Below are positions 8,330-17,442 of a stretch of 34,347 nucleotides of DNA, one piece after another. The notes below the pieces were generated by a model. It was not told where the DNA came from. It made no database searches and worked only from the letters and a program-made list of their open reading frames with translations. Position 1 is the first letter of the stretch. The number at the start of each line of letters is the position of its first letter. The position numbers were made by a program, and so were the translations under genes. The stretch covers positions 1 through 34,347 of the forward strand of contig JABJIE010000004.1 in the NCBI GenBank assembly GCA_018661505.1, given 5' to 3'. Source of the stretch: Lentimicrobiaceae bacterium. GTDB taxonomy: Bacteria > Bacteroidota > Bacteroidia > Bacteroidales > F082.

Positions 8330-9121
8330 CTAAATATTCTCAAACCTTAAGCTATTCTTATTGAATGAAACTCCATCTCTATCAAAGACTCTATTTATTA
8401 TTCCTTGTTCGACCATCGATGAAACACTACCGCTGTAAAACTCTTTGTTAAATCCAAGCAGCCATAATGTTGAAACATTCTTCAATGCCATATCTGTATC
8501 ATGAGTAGTAATAATTACACTTTTGTTGTGATTATTCACCAACTGATCTAACAAACTCATTATTTGAATTTTACCAGGCGAATCAATAAAAGCTGTTGGT
8601 TCATCTAGTATGATCAATGGTGTATCCTGTACCAAAGCTCTAGCTAATAGTACCTTTTGTTTCTCACCATCGCTCAATGAGTAGAAATATCTATTCATAA
8701 TACTCTTGGCACCAACCACTTCGAAGCCTTCAATCACTTTGTCAATGTCTACTTTTGTTACCTTTCCAAGAAATGATCCATAGGGATACCTACCAGTTAA
8801 TACAACATCCTTAGCTGTAAGGTATGTATCAGATATTTTATCAGTAAGAACTACAGCAACCTCAGAGGCTATTTCCCTATTTGACATATGCCTTATGTCC
8901 TTTCCTTTGATAAGAACATTACCTGTCAATGAAGGTAACATGCCAGTTATGGTTTTAATAAGAGATGATTTCCCGACACCATTGGGTCCCAATAGTGCTA
9001 TGAACTCACCTTTCTTAACCTTACATCTAATGTCACTATGGAGAACCTTAATGCCAGTTGAAGAGTTATTATATCCTGTATCAACACCAGCTAATTCTAA
9101 GAGGGTCTTATCTGGTTCCAT
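8330..9121 (-). CDS. ABC importer ATPase, FecE/BtuD/HmuV type
   Basis: This is the ATP-hydrolysing subunit of a type II importer for chelated iron, heme or cobalamin. Numbered from the ATG at 9121, Walker A is GPNGVGKS at 45-52, the signature LSDGEKQ is at 149-155, Walker B LIILDE is at 169-174 and the switch His is His207 in TTHDTD. The Q-loop position after VAVVL appears to hold Thr rather than Gln. The ATG lies one base after the permease stop codon, indicating translational coupling. A TTG nine bases further upstream (9130) sits seven bases after an AGGAGG and is an alternative start. The amidohydrolase follows about 85 bases downstream of the stop. Confidence 0.93.
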   Translation of the reverse strand: MEPDKTLLELAGVDTGYNNSSTGIKVLHSDIRCKVKKGEFIALLGPNGVGKSSLIKTITGMLPSLTGNVLIKGKDIRHMSNREIASEVAVVLTDKISDTYLTAKDVVLTGRYPYGSFLGKVTKVDIDKVIEGFEVVGAKSIMNRYFYSLSDGEKQKVLLARALVQDTPLIILDEPTAFIDSPGKIQIMSLLDQLVNNHNKSVIITTHDTDMALKNVSTLWLLGFNKEFYSGSVSSMVEQGIINRVFDRDGVSFNKNSLRFENI

Positions 9122-9122
9122 A

Positions 9123-10157
9123 TTATCCAATATCCAACCTCCTTCCTTTAATTATTACCCATATTACAATTGGGGCTCCTATTATCGAAGTCACTGCATT
9201 TATAGGTAGTGAGGCATCATAACCCGGCAGTTTACTAATGAGATTGCACAGTAAAGAAAAACCTGCTCCAAACAATATAACGGCAGGAATTAACACACTA
9301 TGATTGGAAGTTCTAAAGTAACTTCTGGCTATGTGCGGTACTGCCAAACCAATGAAGGCAATGGGGCCTGTGAAAGCTGTTCCCAGAGCAATTAATAAAC
9401 CTGAAAAAAGAATGAAAACCGTTTGTAATATTTTTACATTAAACCCAGAACTGACTGCATACCTATAACCAAGTAAAAGAGCATTAAGTGGTTTTATAAA
9501 AAATAGTGTAGTTAATGATATTAATAGTGTTAGGATCAATATTGTTAGTGATTGACTTATGTTTGTATTAGAAAAGCTTCCAAGCCCCCAGAGTATAAAT
9601 GAATGCAAATCTTCCGAAGAACTAAAAAACTGAAGAGTTCCAACAACTGCAGAAACTAAATAACCAATCATAATTCCTATTATCAAGACAGTTACTGCAT
9701 TTCCTATTCTCCCGGAAACAAATATTATAATGAGTAACACAGCCAATGCTCCAATGAAAGCGGCAACAACAATACCAAAGTCACCAAAGAATATGGAATT
9801 ACTACCCATGCTAACTCCTGTTATTCCTCCCATCAAAACCAACAATGCCACACCTAGGCTAGATCCAGCACTGATTCCCAATACGGATGGTCCTGCCAGA
9901 GGGTTTCCAAATGTGGTTTGCAGTAACATGCCTGCCAAACTAAGTCCTATACCAACAGATATGGATGTGATTGCCTGAGGAAGTCTGTATTGAAGTATTA
10001 TAACTTCACCATGACCTGATTCTGAATTTGAAAAGAACAATGAGTTTATTACTTCTGTCCATGATAAATCAACAGAACCAAATCTGATGTTTAGCAAAAA
10101 CAACATAAAAATAACTACTGCAAAAATCACAAAGGATATGTTTCTGTATGCTAACAT
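9123..10157 (-). CDS. FecCD-family ABC permease
   Basis: This 344-residue, highly hydrophobic protein has about ten membrane segments. Landmarks of the FecCD/BtuC family are LRLPQ-like QYRLPQAITSISVGIGLSLAGMLLQ (about 54-78), NPLAGPSVLGISAGSSLGVA (about 88-107) and the C-terminal TGPIAFIGLAVPHIAR segment that contacts the ATPase. It forms the inner-membrane channel of a type II importer for siderophore-iron, heme or vitamin B12. It sits four bases after the binding-protein gene and overlaps or abuts the ATPase gene. Together the three genes give a full importer apart from an outer-membrane TonB-dependent receptor, which is not in the window. Confidence 0.94.
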   Translation of the reverse strand: MLAYRNISFVIFAVVIFMLFLLNIRFGSVDLSWTEVINSLFFSNSESGHGEVIILQYRLPQAITSISVGIGLSLAGMLLQTTFGNPLAGPSVLGISAGSSLGVALLVLMGGITGVSMGSNSIFFGDFGIVVAAFIGALAVLLIIIFVSGRIGNAVTVLIIGIMIGYLVSAVVGTLQFFSSSEDLHSFILWGLGSFSNTNISQSLTILILTLLISLTTLFFIKPLNALLLGYRYAVSSGFNVKILQTVFILFSGLLIALGTAFTGPIAFIGLAVPHIARSYFRTSNHSVLIPAVILFGAGFSLLCNLISKLPGYDASLPINAVTSIIGAPIVIWVIIKGRRLDIG

Positions 10158-10161
10158 TTAA

Positions 10162-11313
10162 TTATTTGTACAATTTGTAGTAAATAGGAGAATATTCCGG
10201 AAGCAACTCCGGATGAAAAGCAAAAATTAAGTCTGCAAGTATTACATGGGGCTCCAATGCTCCTCGTTCAAAATAAGATGTACTTTTCGAATCGCAAAAT
10301 ACAACATTCTTATTATTAAAAGCATCGAAATTTTGGTATAATTCATTTTCCATGGCAAGCTTCTCATAGGAGAAACCATCATTATCATAATAGCCTATAA
10401 TTCGCCAAAAATCAGCATCATTAGCATGATGATATACTGTTTCAAAATCAATATTAAAGCTAGCAGTATTAGTGTTCTCCTTCCAAATATACTCTGCTCC
10501 AGCATCTTCAAATAACCGTGCTATATAGCTTCTGCCTCCTGGCACAAACCATTGACCACTATAGTACTTATCTGAAAATACTGTTGGAACATTAGTTATG
10601 TCAGATGTTAACGATTTATATTTATTGTACTCGGTTTTTATGATATTAAAGATACTGTCTGCTTGCCTTTGCTTATTAAAGAACAAACCCGTAAACTTTA
10701 TCCACTCTGCCCTACCCAGTGGATCGGTTTCTTTGAAATCAAAAAATGGAATCATGGTTAAATTAGTTTCAGCAAGCGGATGCTTTTGTGCTAAATTGTA
10801 TGGTGAATAAAACACTATGGATGGATGGATCTCCAATGCCTTTTCCAAAAAGAAATTTCCATTATTTGCAAGGTTTACAATTTTACCCTTTTCAAACAAT
10901 TCCAAAACCTCTTCATTTCTTATGAAATCTGATTCCGAAATTGCTACTACTTTATCTAAAACATTTAATTTACTATAAGCATTAAGCTGGGTAGCAGAAA
11001 ATACTGCAACACTATCAATAGTTTCCGCAAATACTGTTTTATTGTCTGATATACTTCTATCTGCCACAAAATAATAGCACGCCAACACCAGACTTCTATC
11101 ATCTGGGTTGTATATAATTAGCTTATAATTATTATCAACGTTCAATACATCAAAACCAATAGCATATTCAACCAAAGATTCTTCACTTACATCTATATTA
11201 CTGAATAAATCATCAATACTATCAACCTTAACAGGTGCATCACAGGATATTGATACAATAATTATACTCAGGATGTAAAAAAAAATGTTAAATATTTTTT
11301 CTGCCAATTTCAT
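10162..11313 (-). CDS. ABC importer substrate-binding lipoprotein, type II (TroA/FecB-like)
   Basis: From the ATG at 11313 this is a 383-residue lipoprotein with a hydrophobic leader ending in VSISC and Cys24 as the lipidated residue. The body follows the type III periplasmic binding fold: an N-terminal lobe with FSATQLNAYSKLNVLDKVVAISE, a phrase typical of cobalamin/Fe-siderophore binders, a connecting helix and a C-terminal lobe with WFVPGGRSYIARLFEDAGAEY. Acidic patches on both lobes normally dock to the permease. The longer open frame starts at 11352, but a promoter element lies inside that extension, which supports the shorter start. It heads the importer operon. The ligand could be an iron chelate, heme or a corrinoid; the sequence alone does not decide. 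Confidence 0.88.
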   Translation of the reverse strand: MKLAEKIFNIFFYILSIIIVSISCDAPVKVDSIDDLFSNIDVSEESLVEYAIGFDVLNVDNNYKLIIYNPDDRSLVLACYYFVADRSISDNKTVFAETIDSVAVFSATQLNAYSKLNVLDKVVAISESDFIRNEEVLELFEKGKIVNLANNGNFFLEKALEIHPSIVFYSPYNLAQKHPLAETNLTMIPFFDFKETDPLGRAEWIKFTGLFFNKQRQADSIFNIIKTEYNKYKSLTSDITNVPTVFSDKYYSGQWFVPGGRSYIARLFEDAGAEYIWKENTNTASFNIDFETVYHHANDADFWRIIGYYDNDGFSYEKLAMENELYQNFDAFNNKNVVFCDSKSTSYFERGALEPHVILADLIFAFHPELLPEYSPIYYKLYK

Positions 11314-11330
11314 ATTATCAAATTGTAATG

Positions 11331-11338
11331 CAAATGTA
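11331..11338 (-). promoter_or_regulatory. -7 promoter element for the ABC importer operon
   Basis: On the minus strand this reads TACATTTG followed by CA, an exact TAnnTTTG match, 17 bases before the ATG at 11313. Transcription from it would begin downstream of the alternative upstream ATG at 11352. Confidence 0.5.
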
Positions 11339-11402
11339 ATTAAATGAGTCATCTAAATATTATGTCAATATACCAGTATTTTATTAATTTTACAATTCAC
11401 AA

Positions 11403-12203
11403 ATGAGCAATCAAATGTTTAGATTATTTATTTTATCACTCATATCTATTATTTTTATAACTGGTTGTTATAAGAAAGGTGATGATAAAATTCGCATTGC
11501 AATCTCAAAGGAAAAATCATCTGAGTCCAACACAAAATACACCGATTGGATTTTACATCACGATAGCACCATTGAATTGGTATATATGTATCCAATGGGG
11601 ATTGATTCAGCATTAATTAAATTAAAAAGTTGTAATGGACTATTGTTAACAGGAGGGCAAGATGTATTTCCAGGTTATTATGGAAAAATAGATGATACCG
11701 CACGATGCGGTAGCTTTGATAGATACCGCGATAGTCTAGAAATGTTACTAATAGATACGGCAATGGAATTAGATATGCCAATATTTGGAGTTTGTAGAGG
11801 TGAACAAATATTGAATGTTAGTCAGGGTGGAACCCTTTATATTGATATCCCTACGGATTACGACACAACTGTAGAGCATCGCAATGCAGATTGGTCGCTC
11901 TGTTACCATTCTATTTTAATAACCGATGGATCGCAACTCTCAGAGATTTGCGGTGACATTGAAAATAATCAGGTAGTTACAAATCATCATCAGGGCATAG
12001 AAAAACTAGGCGATAATTTATTTATCTCAGCATGGACAACAGATAGCCTTCCAGAAGCAATCGAATGGGATAGACATTCTAATCATTCATTCCTTATGGC
12101 TATTCAATGGCATCCTGAGGTTATGAGCTATGATCATAGCCTGTCATCACCATTCGCTAAGGCATTTATTGAAGCCTGTAAAAAAAATACCAGCGAACAT
12201 TAA
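11403..12203 (+). CDS. exported peptidase C26 / class I glutamine amidotransferase-fold lipoprotein
   Basis: This 266-residue protein resembles the gamma-glutamyl-GABA hydrolase group (PuuD-like, peptidase C26). The nucleophile elbow is GVCRGEQ with Cys131, and the catalytic partners are His237 and Glu239 in QWHPE. LLTGGQDVFPGYYG near residues 81-94 is the usual substrate-side motif. Unusually for this mostly cytoplasmic family, it begins with a lipoprotein signal: a hydrophobic stretch ending in ITGC with Cys22. It should therefore cleave gamma-glutamyl or related amide bonds outside the cytoplasm. It is divergent from the ABC importer operon and is followed by another exported gene with amidotransferase-like features. 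The exact substrate is unknown. Confidence 0.87.
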   Translation: MSNQMFRLFILSLISIIFITGCYKKGDDKIRIAISKEKSSESNTKYTDWILHHDSTIELVYMYPMGIDSALIKLKSCNGLLLTGGQDVFPGYYGKIDDTARCGSFDRYRDSLEMLLIDTAMELDMPIFGVCRGEQILNVSQGGTLYIDIPTDYDTTVEHRNADWSLCYHSILITDGSQLSEICGDIENNQVVTNHHQGIEKLGDNLFISAWTTDSLPEAIEWDRHSNHSFLMAIQWHPEVMSYDHSLSSPFAKAFIEACKKNTSEH

Positions 12204-12343
12204 GAATAACATTTGTTGGGATAGATGCCACATTGCAATTTTAACCATAAGAATATCGTTAATCTGTAACATAGATTTATTGGCGGAAAATGAATAACCA
12301 AAGACAAGTGCAATCAACGATTATTTTCATGCCTAATTTAGAT

Positions 12344-12351
12344 TATTTTTG
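12344..12351 (+). promoter_or_regulatory. -7 promoter element before the exported amidotransferase-like gene
   Basis: TATTTTTG matches TAnnTTTG and ends 17 bases before the ATG at 12369. It is flanked by a short inverted repeat, GATTA and TAATC. No TTTG is seen at the -33 position. Confidence 0.35.
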
Positions 12352-12368
12352 TAATCCATTTTTAATGC

Positions 12369-13640
12369 ATGAATAGAAAAACATTATATATCTCATCAAT
12401 ATTATTATTTCTATTGGTAGGCCAGATTAAAGCTGCATGGCTATTGATTCCAATGGATAATACCCAAAAAAATCATCTAAAAGCATATGGTATTGCATAT
12501 TGGGTATTGGACAAGGGAGTGGAGATCCAATGGCTATTAAATTACCGTGGAGGAAGCTATCTAATGCCATACAATGAATTATTTGATAATGAGTGTACAA
12601 TTCGTGGAGTAACTTCGATGGTGTTAACTGATGTCCAGGCCTCATCCATTAGACAGCAGATTATGGAACCTGATGTTAATATGGATATTATAGAGCTCCA
12701 TAAAGTTCCAAAGATTGCTGTATATTCTCCCAAAAACAAGCAGCCATGGGATGACGCAGTTACCCTAGCATTAACATATGCTGAAATACCATACGATGTA
12801 GTATACGATCAAGAGGTTATTAGTGGTATGTTACCTACTTATGATTGGCTTCACCTTCATCATGAAGACTTTACTGGACAATATGGTAAGTTTTGGGCAC
12901 ATTACAGAAACTATCCCTGGTACAAGGAAGATGTTGCTGCAAACGAACAGGTTGCAGCAGAATTAGGATTCACAAAAGTAAGTGAACTAAAGCTTGCTGT
13001 AACAAAGAAAATAAGAGACTTTGTTCTTGGTGGTGGTTATTTATTTGCAATGTGTTCAGCCACTGACAGCTACGATGTTGCCTTGTCTGCCATAAACGTA
13101 GATATTTGTGATGTAATGTTTGATGGTGATGCAATAGAACCAGGAGCCCAAGAGAAGTTAAACTACAACAATTGCATGGTTTTCAAAGATTTTACTATAG
13201 TTCAGAATGCAGGAAAATATGAAATTTCAAACATCGATGTAACAGAAACACGTCCAAAGTCATTGAGAGAAGGGAATGATTTCTTCATGCTCTTTGATTT
13301 CTCTGCAAAATGGGATCATATACCCACAATATTATGCCAGAATCATGATAGAATAATAAATGGTTTTATGGGTCAAACAACAGCATTCAATAAGGACTTA
13401 ATACAATCAGATGTTGTAATAATGGGTGAAAACAAAGTAGCCAACGAAGCCAGATATATACATGGTGAGTTTGGTAAGGGTTTTTGGACATTTTACGGAG
13501 GCCATGATCCTGAAGATTATAAACATCGTGTAGGAGATCCACAAACAGATTTAAACCTATATCCAAACTCTCCAGGTTACCGTTTGATTCTAAACAACGT
13601 TCTTTTCCCAGCAGCTAAAAAGAAAAAACGTAAAACCTAA
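12369..13640 (+). CDS. exported protein, glutamine-amidotransferase-like, function unknown
   Basis: This 423-residue protein has a clear signal peptide with likely cleavage after GQIKA (residue 22). From memory, close relatives in Bacteroidota are often labelled asparagine synthetase B, but I see no AsnB N-terminal Cys nucleophile and no PP-loop, so that label is not supported. The middle region from about 115 to 240 (KIAVYS..., LHLHHEDFTGQYG, FVLGGGYLFAMCSATDS) looks like a ThuA/class I amidotransferase Rossmann-type fold, with Cys229 after a GGGYLFAM strand as a possible nucleophile. Late motifs include GEFGKGFWTFYGGHDPE. The C-terminus is a basic AAKKKKRKT tail. It sits 165 bases after the C26-like lipoprotein and could be cotranscribed or use its own promoter element. 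Confidence 0.72.
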   Translation: MNRKTLYISSILLFLLVGQIKAAWLLIPMDNTQKNHLKAYGIAYWVLDKGVEIQWLLNYRGGSYLMPYNELFDNECTIRGVTSMVLTDVQASSIRQQIMEPDVNMDIIELHKVPKIAVYSPKNKQPWDDAVTLALTYAEIPYDVVYDQEVISGMLPTYDWLHLHHEDFTGQYGKFWAHYRNYPWYKEDVAANEQVAAELGFTKVSELKLAVTKKIRDFVLGGGYLFAMCSATDSYDVALSAINVDICDVMFDGDAIEPGAQEKLNYNNCMVFKDFTIVQNAGKYEISNIDVTETRPKSLREGNDFFMLFDFSAKWDHIPTILCQNHDRIINGFMGQTTAFNKDLIQSDVVIMGENKVANEARYIHGEFGKGFWTFYGGHDPEDYKHRVGDPQTDLNLYPNSPGYRLILNNVLFPAAKKKKRKT

Positions 13641-13754
13641 TTTCTAAGTTTGAGTTGCTAATACTTTTTGCATCCTATATTAACACGACATACCACACAC
13701 TAAGTATTATTCAAGGTTAATTATTTGTATTTTTAAGCTCTAAACAAACAACAA

Positions 13755-15644
13755 ATGCGAAGTATATATTTTTGGATCATGATATTCATAGTTGTAGGCT
13801 CCATTAACCTAATTGGTCAAACCTCGACTAAAATGTCTTTGGAAAATGCCATAGCATTTCAAAATGGAACAAGATCAAATGATGGAAAACCAGGACCAAA
13901 TTACTGGCAAAATCATGCGGATTACAAAATTGATGTAGAATTACTCATTGACAAGAGTATGCTTTCAGCAACAGAGACAGTAATTTACCATAATAACAGC
14001 CCTGATACACTGAATAAGTTAGTACTAAGACTATATCCGGATATTTACAAAAAAGGTAATGCAAGGTCGTGGCCAGTTGCACCAGATGATTTGAACGATG
14101 GAACAATAATCAAAGAGTTAGCCATAAACGGAAATAATATTAACATCAATGATTCTAGAGATGTTCGAAGGTCTGCTACGAACCTCTTCATTAACTTGGA
14201 GGAACTTCTACTTCCCTCCGATTCCTTAAAGGTAGATATGAGTTGGGAACTTTTCATCCCAAAAACCCAAACCATAAGAATGGGCAACTACGGTAATAAC
14301 AGGTTGTTCTTAGCCTACTGGTACCCACAAATAGCTGTTTATGATGACATAGATGGATGGGATATTTTAGAATATTTTGGAACTGTTGAATTCTACAATG
14401 ACTTCAATAACTATGAGGTTAATATTACTTCCCCGCCAGGGTTTACAATATGGGCCACCGGTGATTTGATGAATATGAATGATATTTACACAGAAAAAGT
14501 AATTAAGAACCACAAGAAAGCATCAACATCATCTGGTATTATCAACATATTCACTGTTGAGGACTGCAGAGATAATAGAGTTCTTAAAAATACAGGCAAA
14601 AATATATGGAGCTTTGTAGCCAATGATGTTCCAGACTTCTCATTTGCAACATCATTGGAGTCCAATTGGGATGCTGCATCCACAATTGCGGATAAGAAAA
14701 CAAATAGACGAGTTCTGGTTGATGCTGTATATCCCGATTCTAGTAATACTTTTGATAAGGCTGTATATTATGGATTAATAAGTGTAAACTTTATGGTAGA
14801 TAGCCTTCCTGGTTACCCATTCCCTTACTCCCATATTACATCATTTTGTAATGGTGAAAATGGCGGTGGAATGGAGTCACCTATGATGGTAAATGAAGGA
14901 GATCCCTCTGATGATGGATCAGCCATGAGTCTAATTTTTCATGAAATACTTCACACTTATTTCCCATTTTACATGGGTATAAATGAACGCAAATATGCAT
15001 GGATGGATGAAGGGTGGGCATCCTGGCTTTCTTATGGTATTGCTGATAACCTTGCTCCCGACTATAATTATTTTAGCAGGGTATCATCATCCTTTGAAAA
15101 TATGAGTGGTAAGGAGAAAGAGGTACCTCTAATGTTCCTATCATATCAAATCAAAGACTATCAATCTTATCGCTCACACTCATATACTAAACCAGCACTG
15201 GCATATGCCTACTTAAGAAATGCAATAGGCGATAGTATTTTTAAATCAGCTCTCTATTCTTTTATTGATCGTTGGCACAATAAACATCCTGGGCCATATG
15301 ACTTTTTCAATACCTTTGAAAATATATCTGGTCAAGATCTAGACTGGTTCTTCATACCCTGGTTCTTCAGTAGAGCATATGCTGATATTGGAATAAAAAA
15401 AGTAACATTTGATAACAAGGTAGTTGTGGAAAACAATGGAGGACTACCTCTACCCATATACCTAAGCTGTACATACCTTGATGACACGCAAGAAACCTTT
15501 TACAGGAATGCATCTGTATGGAAGAATGGAGATAGGGGTATAATATTTCAGCTCAATAAAAATAAAAAGCCCATAAGAATAACAGTTGGCAATGATATTG
15601 TACCTGATGTTATTAAGGAAAATAATGAAATTATGATTGAATAA
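13755..15644 (+). CDS. exported M1 family zinc metallopeptidase
   Basis: This 629-residue aminopeptidase-like protein contains the zinc-binding HEILH motif at residues 396-400, with the third ligand Glu419 in DEGW. This is the HExxH-x18-E pattern of M1 peptidases. The GGGMES stretch at 370-375 corresponds to the GxMEN substrate-recognition loop, here with Ser in place of Asn. The N-terminal half is the beta-rich saddle domain of the family. A signal peptide (residues 1-22) directs export. No T9SS tail is visible, so it is probably periplasmic or outer-membrane associated. It lies 66 bases upstream of the S8 peptidase gene on the same strand, and the two may be cotranscribed for peptide breakdown. 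Confidence 0.93.
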   Translation: MRSIYFWIMIFIVVGSINLIGQTSTKMSLENAIAFQNGTRSNDGKPGPNYWQNHADYKIDVELLIDKSMLSATETVIYHNNSPDTLNKLVLRLYPDIYKKGNARSWPVAPDDLNDGTIIKELAINGNNININDSRDVRRSATNLFINLEELLLPSDSLKVDMSWELFIPKTQTIRMGNYGNNRLFLAYWYPQIAVYDDIDGWDILEYFGTVEFYNDFNNYEVNITSPPGFTIWATGDLMNMNDIYTEKVIKNHKKASTSSGIINIFTVEDCRDNRVLKNTGKNIWSFVANDVPDFSFATSLESNWDAASTIADKKTNRRVLVDAVYPDSSNTFDKAVYYGLISVNFMVDSLPGYPFPYSHITSFCNGENGGGMESPMMVNEGDPSDDGSAMSLIFHEILHTYFPFYMGINERKYAWMDEGWASWLSYGIADNLAPDYNYFSRVSSSFENMSGKEKEVPLMFLSYQIKDYQSYRSHSYTKPALAYAYLRNAIGDSIFKSALYSFIDRWHNKHPGPYDFFNTFENISGQDLDWFFIPWFFSRAYADIGIKKVTFDNKVVVENNGGLPLPIYLSCTYLDDTQETFYRNASVWKNGDRGIIFQLNKNKKPIRITVGNDIVPDVIKENNEIMIE

Positions 15645-15710
15645 TTATGCAACTTAGAGGTTGTATTGTTTGTCAACCTTATAGAAATTAAAGCAACAAA
15701 ACATTAAACC

Positions 15711-17360
15711 ATGAAGACAATACTAACCATACTTGTTATTCTATTTATAACATATACAGGTTTGGCACAAATAGCGCCCGACAAGTACTTTGTCCAGTTC
15801 ACGGACAAAAATAATTCACCCTATACAATCAGCAATCCTAGTGAATTTTTAACCCAAAGAGCCCTTGATAGAAGAGACAGGTTTGATATTCCAATTTCAA
15901 TGAATGATATTCCAGTAAACCCCAGTTATCTGCAGGGTGTTGCTGATGTTGGAGTAGAACTACGTAATCCATCTCGTTGGTTGAATGGTGTTACCATTTT
16001 TACAACTAACGATTCTCTTTTAACCGTAATTGAATCTTTACCATATGTTAGTAATACACTTAAAATAGGCAGCACCAAGTCCAGTAACTCATCCAAATTC
16101 AACAATCTTGTTAGAGATGAACCAATAAGAAATGAGGGATTAAAATCCACAAGTACCATGGATTATGGGCTATCATATGGTCAGATAGATCAATTAAACG
16201 GAATAGACCTTCATGATAAAGGTTATAAAGGAGAGGGAATGGTGATAGCCGTACTAGATGCTGGTTTTACTGGTGTCTTGGAACACCCTGTATTTGAATA
16301 CTTGCGTAACAATAATAAAATTCTAGGCACCAAAGATTTTGTCTACAAAGATGGAGATGTATATGTTGGACATGAACACGGTTCCATGGTTCTGTCATGT
16401 ATGGCAGCATATTTACCTGAAGAGATGATTGGAACATCACCAGAAGCGGATTATTGGCTACTAAGATCCGAAGAAGCACCTCTTGAAAATATAATCGAAG
16501 AATACAATTGGGTTAGTGCAGCCGAATTTGCTGATAGCGTTGGTGCAGACGTAATTAACAGTTCATTAAGTTATTTTGACTTTGATATGCCAGAATGGTC
16601 ATACGATTACTCTGAGATGGATGGCAATACTGCAATTTCAACTATTGGAGCAGACATTGCTTCTTCAAAAGGAATGATCGTTTGCAATAGCGCTGGTAAC
16701 TCAGGATACCTTGTTGGTGCTCCTGCTGATGGAGACAGTGTTATGACAGTTGGAGCAGTTGACATAAATGGAGACAGAGCTGGATTTAGTTCCATAGGGC
16801 CAACAGCAGACGGGAGAATAAAGCCTAACGTTATGGCCTGTGGTGCAGGTGCTACAATTGCAGTTGGAACCTCCGGAATTTCAACAAATGGTTATGGAAC
16901 TTCATTCTCATCACCCATTTTAGCAGGTATGATAACATGCTTGTGGCAATCGCATCCTGAGATGTCAGCACTAGAAGTAATGGAATCAGTTATGGAAAGT
17001 GGATCATTTGCAACTGCCCCTGATAACTACATGGGATGGGGTATTCCGGATTTCTCGAGTGCCGACTCTATTTTAACCTCCATAAACCCTCCATTAAATT
17101 CAAAATTGTTTGTATCAGCTGGACCAAGTCCATTTAAAAACCAACTTCAAATAATAGTAGACACGGACAGTTCTGAGTTTATCAATCTAGAATTAATTAA
17201 TCTAGCAGGAAATACTATTATGAAAATGGGATACGAGGTATCCAGGTTAAATAATAATATAATTATCAATTCAGGATTAACAGGACTTCCTCAGGGAGTA
17301 TATTTTTTAAAGGTTATATCTAAAACTAAAGCCCAAACAGTTAAACTACTCAAAGGTTAA
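15711..17360 (+). CDS. S8 subtilase-family peptidase with T9SS sorting domain
   Basis: This 549-residue protein has a signal peptide (cleavage about residue 19) and an N-terminal propeptide-like region, then a subtilisin domain. The triad is Asp183 in VLDAGF, His223 in HEHGS and Ser398 in GTSFSSP, with oxyanion Asn330 in SAGNS. The last 85 residues (about 465-549) form a type A T9SS sorting domain with the PSPF, LINLAGN and LPQGVYFLKV signatures. The enzyme should therefore cross the outer membrane through the T9SS and be attached or released at the cell surface. Overall layout matches a Bacteroidota S8 group with an N-terminal part starting YFVQFTDK. It follows the M1 peptidase gene. Confidence 0.94.
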   Translation: MKTILTILVILFITYTGLAQIAPDKYFVQFTDKNNSPYTISNPSEFLTQRALDRRDRFDIPISMNDIPVNPSYLQGVADVGVELRNPSRWLNGVTIFTTNDSLLTVIESLPYVSNTLKIGSTKSSNSSKFNNLVRDEPIRNEGLKSTSTMDYGLSYGQIDQLNGIDLHDKGYKGEGMVIAVLDAGFTGVLEHPVFEYLRNNNKILGTKDFVYKDGDVYVGHEHGSMVLSCMAAYLPEEMIGTSPEADYWLLRSEEAPLENIIEEYNWVSAAEFADSVGADVINSSLSYFDFDMPEWSYDYSEMDGNTAISTIGADIASSKGMIVCNSAGNSGYLVGAPADGDSVMTVGAVDINGDRAGFSSIGPTADGRIKPNVMACGAGATIAVGTSGISTNGYGTSFSSPILAGMITCLWQSHPEMSALEVMESVMESGSFATAPDNYMGWGIPDFSSADSILTSINPPLNSKLFVSAGPSPFKNQLQIIVDTDSSEFINLELINLAGNTIMKMGYEVSRLNNNIIINSGLTGLPQGVYFLKVISKTKAQTVKLLKG

Positions 17361-17442
17361 AATAACCATTGGATTACTTACATATGTGACAATAAAATAA
17401 ATTGGAACTATGGTATTTGTAATATTTATAGGCTATTTGTGG

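Noticed and set aside
12369-13640. Asparagine synthetase B annotation for the exported protein
   Set aside because: No N-terminal Cys nucleophile and no ATP-binding PP-loop are present, and the protein has a signal peptide.
15658-15679. AGGTTG/CAACCT hairpin between the M1 and S8 peptidase genes
   Set aside because: Six-bp stem with a 10-base loop and no T-run; not enough to call a terminator or attenuator.
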